Shown in pieces: positions 1 through 7,452 of a DNA stretch of 18,868 bases (its first letter is position 1; each line of letters starts with the position of its first letter). Source of the DNA: Pseudomonadota bacterium. Lineage in GTDB: Bacteria; Pseudomonadota; Gammaproteobacteria; Xanthomonadales; Rhodanobacteraceae. The stretch is taken from contig JAEYZH010000095.1 of the NCBI GenBank assembly GCA_023430685.1, forward strand, positions 1-18,868. The letters run 5' to 3'. The translations under genes were made by a program, and so were the position numbers. The notes under the pieces were generated by a model. The model worked only from the letters and a program-made list of their open reading frames with translations, made no database searches and was not told the origin of the DNA.

Positions 1-854
<854 letters not shown>

Positions 855-870
855 TTCCGCGCCACCAGGG

Positions 871-908
871 CAACGAAAAGGCCGCGGACCTCCGCGGCCT
901 TTTCGTTG
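871..908. terminator. Bidirectional intrinsic terminator between tsf and the convergent TRIC gene
   Basis: Bases 871-888 and 891-908 are perfect reverse complements, giving an 18-bp arm with a 2-nt centre. The GC core is GGCCGCGG, flanked by AAAA on the left and TTTT on the right, so a U-tract follows the hairpin on either strand. It lies between two converging genes (tsf ends at 854; the minus-strand gene ends at 922), as expected for a shared rho-independent terminator. Confidence 0.9.
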
Positions 909-921
909 GCGTCGCGACGCT

Positions 922-1571
922 TCAGTCCGCGGGCCCTTCGTCCTCGCTGCGCGTGCCCTCCATGGAAACGGGCGGACGCGGCAGTTGCCAGCCGCGCCGC
1001 ACCGCGAGCATGCGCAGGGTGAAGCACAGCACCGCCCCCGCGAGCACGACCGCGAGCGAATGCTGGTCGAGCATTTCCCCGACGACCACGACCGTCGCGC
1101 CCGCGAGCGCCGCGATCGCATAGAGGTCGGCGCGCAGCACCATCGGCACCTGCGCGAGCAGCAGGTCGCGCGCCATGCCGCCGCCGATGCCCGTCAGCAT
1201 GCCGAGCAGCGCCGCGATCGGCGGGTCGATGCCGAATGCGAGCGCCTTCTCGGTGCCGGCGACCGCAACAGCGCGAGGCCGGCCGCGTCGAACATGCGCA
1301 CCGGGTTCTGCAGCTTCTCGATCAGCGCAGCCCAGCGGAACGTGACCACGCCCGCGACGATCGCGGCCGCGAGATAGCGCCAGTCGCGGATCGCCGCCGG
1401 CGGTACCGCGCCGATCAGCAGGTCGCGCGCGACGCCGCCGGAGGTCGCCGCGGCGACGGCGAGCACGAGCACGCCGAAGATGTCGAGCCGTCGCCGCACC
1501 GCCGCGAGCGCGCCGCTCAGCGCGAACACGAAGGTACCGCAGAGATCGAGCACGAGCAGCAGGGTCTTCAT
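922..1571 (-). pseudogene. TRIC-type cation channel / UPF0126 membrane protein, frameshifted
   Basis: Two minus-strand frames together give one complete protein of the UPF0126 / bacterial TRIC family, which are small inner-membrane channels built from two three-helix repeats. The first half starts at the ATG at 1571 (MKTLLLVLDL) and carries the first GGVARDLL motif near residues 45-52. The second half, in another frame, carries GGMARDLL and ends with TGA at 922-924. The switch is at about 1266/1267: the upstream frame reads GLALLRSPAP, but adding one base there would read GLALFAVAGTEKALAFGIDPP and continue unbroken to the second half. The repaired protein would be about 216 residues, normal for the family. 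All other positions look intact, so this is either a very recent pseudogene or a one-base sequencing/assembly error. A GTG at 1604 would give an 11-residue longer start; the ATG begins the usual first helix. This gene is not part of the conserved tsf-pyrH core and is oriented against it. Confidence 0.85.
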
Positions 1572-1706
1572 CCGGGTCTCGACGCCTCCATGGCGGAATC
1601 CCACTTTACCGTCCCGCGGGGAGGACCGCGGACCCTGCGCACGTTCGCCGCATCCCCCTGCGCGACGCGAACCCCCGGACGCCGCCGCACGCGTGCGCGC
1701 AGCCGC

Positions 1707-1712
1707 TACAAT
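1707..1712 (+). promoter_or_regulatory. Putative -10 box of the pyrH promoter
   Basis: TACAAT at 1707-1712 lies 28 bases before the pyrH ATG, in a gap that opens divergently from the minus-strand TRIC gene. No convincing -35 hexamer is seen 16-18 bases upstream. The call rests on the -10 match and on the tsf terminator, which leaves pyrH in need of its own promoter. The rest of 1572-1740 shows nothing else recognisable. Confidence 0.45.
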
Positions 1713-1740
1713 GCGCCTGTTTTGCCCTCCGGATCACCCC

Positions 1741-2460
1741 ATGCCCGCCGAAACCCGCTACAAGCGCATCCTCCTCAAGCTGTCCGGCGAAGCGCTGATG
1801 GGCGAGGCCGACTACGGCATCGATCCCAAGGTGCTGCGCCGCCTCGCCGGCGAGATCATCGAGGTGCAGCGCGCCGGCGTGCAGGTCGGCGTGGTGATCG
1901 GCGGCGGCAACATCTTCCGCGGCGAAGGACTCGCGGCCGCGGGCATGGATCGCGTGACCGCCGACCACATGGGCATGCTCGCGACGGTCATGAACGCGCT
2001 CGCGATGCAGGATGCGATCGAGAAAGCCGGCGGCTACGCGCGCACGATGTCGGCGATCAAGATCAACGAGGTGTGCGAGGACTTCATCCGCCGCCGCGCG
2101 ATCCGCCACATCGAGAAGGGGCGCATCGCGATCTTCGCGGCCGGCACCGGCAATCCGTTCTTCACCACCGATTCGGCGGCCGCGCTGCGCGCGATCGAGA
2201 TCGGCGCGGACCTGCTGCTGAAGGCGACCAAGGTGGACGGCGTCTACAGCGCCGATCCGGCCAAGGATCCGTCCGCCACGCGCTATGAACGCCTGAGCTA
2301 CGAGGACGTGATCCAGCGGAACCTGCAGGTGATGGACACCACCGCGATCGCGCTCTGCCGCGACAACCGCATCCCGCTGCGCATCTACGACATGTCGCGC
2401 GCGGGCGACCTCATGCGCATCATGCGCGGCGAGCCGATCGGCACCCTCGTCGCGCGCTGA
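1741..2460 (+). CDS. pyrH: Uridylate kinase (UMP kinase)
   Basis: This hexameric amino-acid-kinase-fold enzyme phosphorylates UMP to UDP with ATP in pyrimidine nucleotide synthesis. The 239-residue product matches the usual length (E. coli 241). Visible motifs are KLSGEALMG at residues 13-21, GGGNIFRG at 54-61 (phosphate binding), the UMP-site segment GTGNPFFTTD at 135-144, and KATKVDGVYSADP at 161-173, typical of bacterial UMP kinases. The frame is open further upstream to 1480, but the ATG at 1741 begins the conserved MPAETRYKRILLKLSG start and follows a plausible -10 box. It has the conserved position between tsf and frr, with a 115-base gap to frr. Confidence 0.97.
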   Translation: MPAETRYKRILLKLSGEALMGEADYGIDPKVLRRLAGEIIEVQRAGVQVGVVIGGGNIFRGEGLAAAGMDRVTADHMGMLATVMNALAMQDAIEKAGGYARTMSAIKINEVCEDFIRRRAIRHIEKGRIAIFAAGTGNPFFTTDSAAALRAIEIGADLLLKATKVDGVYSADPAKDPSATRYERLSYEDVIQRNLQVMDTTAIALCRDNRIPLRIYDMSRAGDLMRIMRGEPIGTLVAR

Positions 2461-2531
2461 ACGCTGCGTCGCAGCGCGGATTCCTGCCGCCGCGCAGCCC
2501 CCGGCGCGCCCGCGGGCCGGCCGCTGCGCGC

Positions 2532-2540
2532 TGATATACT
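2532..2540 (+). promoter_or_regulatory. Putative extended -10 promoter of frr
   Basis: TGATATACT at 2532-2540 is an extended -10 element (TGN followed by TATACT), 35 bases before the frr ATG at 2576. The region where a -35 would sit is pure GC with no match, which is consistent with an extended -10 promoter that does not need one. The rest of the 2461-2575 gap holds only a small 6-bp hairpin (2462-2476) without a T-tract. Confidence 0.5.
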
Positions 2541-2575
2541 CGCACGTCACTCGCAACTTGAACCGGTGGCCCGCC

Positions 2576-3133
2576 ATGCTCGACGAGATCAAGAAGGATA
2601 CCCAGACGCGCATGCAGAAGTGCGTCGAGTCGCTGCGCCACGAACTCACGCGCCTGCGCACCGGCCGCGCGAGCACCGCGTTGATCGAGCCGCTCAAGGT
2701 GCCCTACTACGGCAACGACACGCCGATCACCCAGGTCGCGAACGTCGCGGTCGCCGATGCGCGTTCGATCGTGATCACGCCGTTCGAGAAGAACATGGTC
2801 GGCCCGGTCGAGAAGGCGATCCTCGCCTCCGACCTCGGCCTCACCCCGAACACCGTCGGCCAGGTCATCCGCATCAACCTGCCGCCGCTGACCGAGGAGC
2901 GCCGCAAGGAGCTTTCCAGGCACGTCGCGCACGAAGGCGAAAACGCGAAGGTCGCCGTGCGCAACGTGCGCCGCGACGCGCTGCACCAGGCGAAGGAACT
3001 GCTCAAGGAAAAGAAGATCAGCGAGGACGACGAGCGGCGCGCCGAGGAAGAGATCCAGAAGTTCACGGACCGCTTCGTCAAGGACATCGACGGCGTCGTC
3101 AAGGCCAAGGAAGACGAGTTGATGGCGGTTTGA
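2576..3133 (+). CDS. frr: Ribosome recycling factor
   Basis: RRF, with EF-G, splits post-termination ribosomes so that subunits can be reused; it is cytosolic and essential. The 185-residue product has the same length as E. coli Frr. Recognisable segments are RTGRAST near residues 28-34, the central KAILASDLGLTPN, the PPLTEERRKEL helix start, VAVRNVRRDA, and the C-terminal ISEDDERRAEEEIQKFTD helix. The frame extends to a TTG at 2558, but MLDEIKKDTQTRM from the ATG at 2576 matches the family start, with a weak GGTGG 7 bases upstream. The stop codon TGA at 3131-3133 lies inside the first copy of an 11-base direct repeat belonging to the repeat element that fills the gap to uppS. Confidence 0.97.
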   Translation: MLDEIKKDTQTRMQKCVESLRHELTRLRTGRASTALIEPLKVPYYGNDTPITQVANVAVADARSIVITPFEKNMVGPVEKAILASDLGLTPNTVGQVIRINLPPLTEERRKELSRHVAHEGENAKVAVRNVRRDALHQAKELLKEKKISEDDERRAEEEIQKFTDRFVKDIDGVVKAKEDELMAV

Positions 3134-3264
3134 AGCGGGGAATGGGGAATAGGGAATGGGGAATCGTTTGAAGCGGCGCATTGCGCCGTTCGCGCCCCGC
3201 CCAGCCACACCGGTTCTCGTCGCCCGCTCCTGACCATTCCCGATTCCCTATTCCCCATTCCCGG
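3128..3264. repeat. Heptamer-repeat element with inverted arms (GGGAATN family) between frr and uppS
   Basis: The left arm is a run of 7-base units of type GGGAATN (about 3138-3165) and the right arm is the same in reverse complement (about 3234-3264). Bases 3138-3157 and 3243-3262 are a perfect 20-base inverted repeat. The left arm is flanked by an exact 11-base direct repeat, GTTTGAAGCGG, at 3128-3138 and 3166-3176; the first copy contains the frr stop codon. The spacer between arms (3167-3233) includes a small palindrome, CGGCGCA-T-TGCGCCG, at 3174-3188. The G-tracts are spaced as in a G-quadruplex on the + strand (left arm) and on the - strand (right arm). The element fills nearly the whole frr-uppS gap and ends 5 bases before the uppS ATG. 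Confidence 0.9.
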
Positions 3265-3269
3265 CCGCA

Positions 3270-4007
3270 ATGAACCTCCCGCGCCACATAGCGATCGTCA
3301 TGGACGGCAACGGCCGCTGGGCGGAGCGTCGGCATCGTCCACGCAGCTTCGGGCATCGCGAGGGGCAGAAGGCGGTGCGCGCGGCGGTCGAGTACTGCCG
3401 CCGCCGCGGGATCGAAGCGTTGACGCTGTTCGCGTTCTCGAGCGAGAACTGGAAGCGGCCCGACGAGGAAGTCGGCGCGCTGATGCAGCTGTTCCTCAAG
3501 GCGCTCGAGCGCGAGGTGGACGAACTGCACCGCAACGGCGTGCGGCTCGCGTTCGTCGGCGACCTTGACGGATTCTCCGCGGAACTCGCCTCGCGCATGC
3601 GCGATTCGATGCTGCGCACCGCGGGCAACACCGCGCTGCGCCTCAACATCGCGGTGAACTACGGCGGGCGCTGGGACATCGCGCACGCCGCGCGGGAGAT
3701 CGCGCACGCGGCGGTACGCGGCGAGCTCGATCCCGCGACGATCGACGAGGCGACGTTCGGCCGCCACACCTGCCTCGCGGACCAGCCGCCGGTCGACCTG
3801 TTCATCCGCACCGGCGGCGAACTGCGGATCAGCAACTTCCTGCTGTGGCAGGTCGCCTACGCCGAGCTGCACTTCACCGAGACCCTGTGGCCCGACGTCG
3901 ACGAACGCGAACTCGACCGCGCGCTCGCGGCGTTCGCGCAACGCGACCGGCGCTACGGCCTGACCCCCGCGCAGGCGCGCGAAACCGGAGTGGGCGCCGC
4001 ATGTTGA
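3270..4007 (+). CDS. uppS: Undecaprenyl diphosphate synthase (cis-prenyltransferase)
   Basis: The enzyme condenses eight isopentenyl diphosphates onto farnesyl diphosphate to make the C55 carrier used for peptidoglycan and O-antigen; it is cytosolic and membrane-associated. The 245-residue product carries MDGNGRWA at residues 11-18 (catalytic Asp12, equivalent to E. coli Asp26), FSSENWKRP near 56-64, NYGGRWDI near 130-137, and RTGGELRISNFLLWQ at 180-194 (Arg residues and Glu that bind IPP and Mg). The ATG at 3270 is the only ordinary start codon: the frame upstream is open only to 3234 and consists of repeat-encoded PFPIPYSPFP. No Shine-Dalgarno sequence is visible, because the bases where it would lie belong to the repeat arm. 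The end overlaps cdsA by 7 nt (ATGTTGA). Confidence 0.97.
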   Translation: MNLPRHIAIVMDGNGRWAERRHRPRSFGHREGQKAVRAAVEYCRRRGIEALTLFAFSSENWKRPDEEVGALMQLFLKALEREVDELHRNGVRLAFVGDLDGFSAELASRMRDSMLRTAGNTALRLNIAVNYGGRWDIAHAAREIAHAAVRGELDPATIDEATFGRHTCLADQPPVDLFIRTGGELRISNFLLWQVAYAELHFTETLWPDVDERELDRALAAFAQRDRRYGLTPAQARETGVGAAC

Positions 4008-4831
4008 AGCAACGCACGCTCACCGCGCTGGTGCTCGCGCCGCTCGCGATCGCCGCGATCCTGCTGCTCCCGACCTGGGGCTTCGCCGTCCTGATCGCCG
4101 CGATGTCGCTGCAGGCACTGTGGGAATGGACGCGGCTGGCCGGCATCGCGCACCAGGGCCTGCGCATCGGCATCCTCGTCCTCAACGCGCTGCTGCTGTG
4201 GCTGCTGTGGACGCAGCGCGCGGAACCCTTCGCATGGGTCGTCATCGCCGCCGGCGTCGCCTGGTGGGTGCTCGCGCTCGCATGGCTGCGCAACCTCTCG
4301 TTCGCGGCCGCGCCGACGCCGGAGAACGCCGCGATCAAGCTCGCCGCGGGCGAGCTCGCGGTGCTTCCGGCCTGGCTCGCGCTCGTGCACCTGCACGGCG
4401 ACGCGCCGTCGGGCCACGCGTGGTCGCTGCTCGCCGTGATGCTGGTCTGGGCCGCCGACACGGGCGCGTACTTCGTCGGCAAGCGCTACGGCAACGCCAA
4501 GCTCGCGCCGCGGGTGAGCCCGAACAAGACCCGCGCCGGCGCGTGGGGCGCGCTGCTCGTGGGCGGCATCGTCGCGCTGGTCGGCAGCGCGTGGCTGGGC
4601 GCGCGCGGCGGCATGCTCGTGGCGTTGCTCGTGCTCGCGTTCATCACGGTGCTCGCGTCGATCCTCGGCGACCTCGTCGAGAGCCTGCTCAAGCGCCAGG
4701 CGAACGTGAAGGATTCGGGCGCGCTGTTCCCCGGGCACGGCGGCCTGCTCGATCGCGTCGACAGCGTGTTTTCCGCGATCCCCGTGTTCGTCGCGGGCAA
4801 GGCGCTGCTCGGGCTGCTGTTCGCGGCATGA
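4001..4831 (+). CDS. cdsA: Phosphatidate cytidylyltransferase (CDP-diglyceride synthase)
   Basis: This integral inner-membrane enzyme makes CDP-diacylglycerol from phosphatidate and CTP, the branch point for all phospholipids. The 276-residue product is a string of hydrophobic helices (for example LTALVLAPLAIAAILLL near the N-terminus and GMLVALLVLAFITVLASILG near residues 205-224). It ends with the CTP-transferase signature SLLKRQANVKDSG followed by LFPGHGGLLDRVDS, including the KD and DR-D residues. The frame is open well upstream (to 3845), but that part overlaps uppS; the ATG at 4001 gives the family start and overlaps the uppS stop by 7 nt. Its own stop overlaps the dxr start (ATGA). The uppS-cdsA-dxr-rseP order is the usual gammaproteobacterial one. 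Confidence 0.96.
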   Translation: MLKQRTLTALVLAPLAIAAILLLPTWGFAVLIAAMSLQALWEWTRLAGIAHQGLRIGILVLNALLLWLLWTQRAEPFAWVVIAAGVAWWVLALAWLRNLSFAAAPTPENAAIKLAAGELAVLPAWLALVHLHGDAPSGHAWSLLAVMLVWAADTGAYFVGKRYGNAKLAPRVSPNKTRAGAWGALLVGGIVALVGSAWLGARGGMLVALLVLAFITVLASILGDLVESLLKRQANVKDSGALFPGHGGLLDRVDSVFSAIPVFVAGKALLGLLFAA

Positions 4832-6018
4832 GGACGCTCGCGGTCCTCGGCGCGACCGGATCGATCGGCGCGAGCACGCTCGACATCGTCGCTCGCCATC
4901 CCGACCGCTTCCGCATCGGCGCGCTGGCCGCGCATCGCAACGTCGACGCGCTCGCTGCGCTCTGCGCGCGCTTTCGTCCCGGCCTCGCGGTGATCGCCGA
5001 TGCCGCCTGCGCGGGGGACCTGCGCGAGCGCTTGCGCGCGCTCGACGTGGATTGCCGCGTCGAAGCCGGGCCGCAGGCGCTGCTCGAGGCCGCCACCGAC
5101 CTCGCCTGCGATACCGTGGTCGCCGCGATCGTCGGCGCGGCCGGGCTCGAGTCGACGCTGGCGGCCGCGCGCGCGGGCAAGCGCGTGCTGCTCGCGAACA
5201 AGGAAGCGATCGTGATGGCCGGCGCGCTGCTCGAACGCGCGCTCGCCGAAGGCGGCGGCGAGCTGCTGCCGCTCGATTCCGAGCACAACGCGGTGTTCCA
5301 GTGCCTGCCGCGTGGGGGCGCTTCGGCCGAGGCCGGCGTGCGCCGCATCCTGTTGACCGCGTCCGGCGGACCGTTTCGCGGATGCACGAAGGACGAACTC
5401 GCCGGGGTCACGCCCGATCGCGCCTGCGCGCACCCGAAGTGGCGCATGGGCCGCAAGATCTCGGTCGATTCGGCCACGCTGATGAACAAGGGCCTCGAGG
5501 TGATCGAGGCGCATCACCTGTTCGGCTTGCCGGCCTCGCGCATCGAGGTCGTGGTGCACCCGCAGAGCATCGTGCACTCGCTGGTCGAGTACGTCGACGG
5601 CTCGGTGCTCGCGCAACTCGGCAACCCCGACATGCGCACCGCGATCGCGCACGCGCTCGCATGGCCGCACCGCGTCGAAGCCGGCGTCGCGCCGCTCGAC
5701 CTGTTGCAGGTCGCGCGCCTCGAGTTCGAGGCCCCCGACCGCGACACGTTCCGCTGCCTCGACCTTGCGTATGCGGCGCTCGCCACCGGCGGCAGCGCGC
5801 CGACCGTGCTCAACGCGGCCAATGAAGAGGCGGTCGCCGCGTTCCTCGACGATCGACTCGCCTTCACCGCGATCGCCGAGGCGATCGAGCGCTGCCTCGC
5901 CGCGGTCGAGGCACGACCGGTCGACGACCTCGACGCGATCCTTGACGCCGATTTAACTGCGCGCCGTCAGGCGCAACGTATCATCGCCACCCTTCCAGGC
6001 CCCAAATCCTTGCCATGA
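4828..6018 (+). CDS. dxr: 1-deoxy-D-xylulose 5-phosphate reductoisomerase
   Basis: DXR converts DXP to 2-C-methyl-D-erythritol 4-phosphate with NADPH, the committed step of the MEP isoprenoid pathway, and so feeds precursors to UppS in the same cluster. The product is 396 residues (E. coli 398). Visible are the dinucleotide motif GATGSIG at residues 8-14, ANKEAIVMAG at 123-132, the metal ligands D150-S-E152, the substrate-loop segment TASGGPFR, and SVDSATLMNKGLEVIEAHHLF, whose Glu224 corresponds to E. coli Glu231. The ATG at 4828 overlaps the cdsA stop by 4 nt and directly begins the Rossmann strand, so the much longer upstream open frame is not used. The end overlaps rseP by 4 nt. Confidence 0.97.
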   Translation: MRTLAVLGATGSIGASTLDIVARHPDRFRIGALAAHRNVDALAALCARFRPGLAVIADAACAGDLRERLRALDVDCRVEAGPQALLEAATDLACDTVVAAIVGAAGLESTLAAARAGKRVLLANKEAIVMAGALLERALAEGGGELLPLDSEHNAVFQCLPRGGASAEAGVRRILLTASGGPFRGCTKDELAGVTPDRACAHPKWRMGRKISVDSATLMNKGLEVIEAHHLFGLPASRIEVVVHPQSIVHSLVEYVDGSVLAQLGNPDMRTAIAHALAWPHRVEAGVAPLDLLQVARLEFEAPDRDTFRCLDLAYAALATGGSAPTVLNAANEEAVAAFLDDRLAFTAIAEAIERCLAAVEARPVDDLDAILDADLTARRQAQRIIATLPGPKSLP

Positions 6019-7373
6019 ATGAATTTTTCGGTTCCGTCTGGTGGCTGATCGTCACCCTCGGCCTGCTGATCACCTTCCACGAATACGGCCACTTCGTGGT
6101 CGCGCGCCTGTGCGGCGTAAAGGTGCTGAAGTTCTCGGTCGGATTCGGCAAGGCGCTGTGGTCGCGCCGCGACCGCCACGGCACCGAGTTCGCGATCGCC
6201 GCGATCCCGCTCGGCGGCTACGTCAAGATGCTCGACGAGCGCGAAGGCGACGTCGCGCCGGACGAAGTCGCGCGTGCATTCAATCGCCAGCCGGTCGGCC
6301 AGCGCATGGCGATCGCGGCGGCCGGCCCCGCATTCAACCTGTTCTTCACGCTCGCCGCGTTCTGGCTGATGTTCCTGATCGGCAAACCCGATTACCTGCC
6401 CGTCGTCGGCCATGTCGAGCAGGCGGCCGCGAGCGCGGGGTTCGCGGTGGGCGACCGCATCACCACGATCGACGGCGAGGCGGTCGCGACCTGGTCGGAC
6501 GCGAGCCAGCGCCTGCTGCAGGGCGCGATCGAGCGCCGCGACCTCGCGATCGTCGTGACCGATGCGGGCGGCAGCGAACGCCGTCGCACGCTCGCGCTCT
6601 CTACGCTGCCGGCCGACACCGCGGAGAAGGACCTGTATCGCGAGGTCGGACTCTCGCCGCGGCAGTTCGCCTCTCCGCCCGTCATCGGCTCGGTCGTCGC
6701 CGACAGCGGCGCCGCGGCCGCGGGCCTCCAGCCCGGCGACCGCATCGCCTCGATCGACGGCAGCGCGGTCGCCGACTGGCGCGACGTGCCGGCCGCGATC
6801 GCGCGGCATGCGGCCGAAGGCAAGGCACTGGAGATCACGATCGAGCGCGGCGGCCAGCGCCAGGTGCTCGCGGCGACGCCGCGACGCAACCCGAATGCGG
6901 CCGCGGGCGAGCCCGCATGGCTGCTCGGCATCGGCGCGGCGCCGATCGATCCGCAGTACGACGCGATGCTGCGCTACGGCCCGCTCGCGGCGATCCCGCG
7001 CGCATTCTCGGAAACCTGGCAGCGTACCCGTGAAACCCTCGTCATGCTCGGCCGCATGGTCACCGGCGAGGCCTCGCTGAAGAACCTGTCGGGCGTGATC
7101 ACGATCGCCCAGGTCGCCAACACCTCGGCCCAGCTCGGTCCGGCGTGGTTCCTCAATTTCCTCGCGATCATCTCGCTGAGCCTTGCGATCCTGAACCTGC
7201 TTCCGATCCCGATCTTGGACGGCGGCCACCTGCTGTATTACCTTATCGAGCTGGTGAAGGGCAGCCCGGTCAGCGAGCGCACGCAGATCGCGGGCCAGTA
7301 CGTCGGCCTGACCCTGCTGGTGGCCTTGATGGGCCTGGCGTTCTATAACGACATCCTGCGGATCGCTTCCTGA
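6015..7373 (+). CDS. rseP: RIP zinc metalloprotease RseP (site-2 protease)
   Basis: RseP is an inner-membrane site-2 protease that cleaves the anti-sigma factor RseA after DegS, releasing sigma-E when outer-membrane proteins misfold, and it also removes remnant signal peptides. The 452-residue product (E. coli 450) has HEYGH at residues 22-26 in the first transmembrane helix. It has the FSVGFGKALWS segment that follows, two PDZ domains in tandem (around residues 125-210 and 220-305, with GFAVGDRITTIDGE and GLQPGDRIASIDGS), and a second active-site helix with LPIPILDGGH, where Asp402 is the third zinc ligand. The start overlaps the dxr stop as ATGA. The next gene, bamA, is the main client of the pathway it senses. 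Confidence 0.97.
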   Translation: MNEFFGSVWWLIVTLGLLITFHEYGHFVVARLCGVKVLKFSVGFGKALWSRRDRHGTEFAIAAIPLGGYVKMLDEREGDVAPDEVARAFNRQPVGQRMAIAAAGPAFNLFFTLAAFWLMFLIGKPDYLPVVGHVEQAAASAGFAVGDRITTIDGEAVATWSDASQRLLQGAIERRDLAIVVTDAGGSERRRTLALSTLPADTAEKDLYREVGLSPRQFASPPVIGSVVADSGAAAAGLQPGDRIASIDGSAVADWRDVPAAIARHAAEGKALEITIERGGQRQVLAATPRRNPNAAAGEPAWLLGIGAAPIDPQYDAMLRYGPLAAIPRAFSETWQRTRETLVMLGRMVTGEASLKNLSGVITIAQVANTSAQLGPAWFLNFLAIISLSLAILNLLPIPILDGGHLLYYLIELVKGSPVSERTQIAGQYVGLTLLVALMGLAFYNDILRIAS

Positions 7374-7452
7374 CCCGAAGGCTGGCCCTGGAATCGAACA
7401 AGGCCGCGACTGCGCCCGTCGCGAGTCCGACAATGCCCTGACGGAAGAGACG

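Noticed and set aside
1480..1740. 87-residue N-terminal extension of PyrH
   Set aside because: The extension has no similarity to the family, overlaps the opposite-strand TRIC gene, and lies upstream of the putative -10 box.
2462..2476. Hairpin just after pyrH as a terminator
   Set aside because: It has only a 6-bp stem with a 3-base loop and no T-tract after it.
2558..2575. TTG start giving six extra residues on Frr
   Set aside because: The family N-terminus begins at the ATG at 2576, and TTG has no Shine-Dalgarno advantage.
7374..7452. Promoter for bamA, including a sigma-E type
   Set aside because: A GACAAT hexamer at 7429-7434 has no -35 partner at a suitable distance, and I could not find a sigma-E-like pair.
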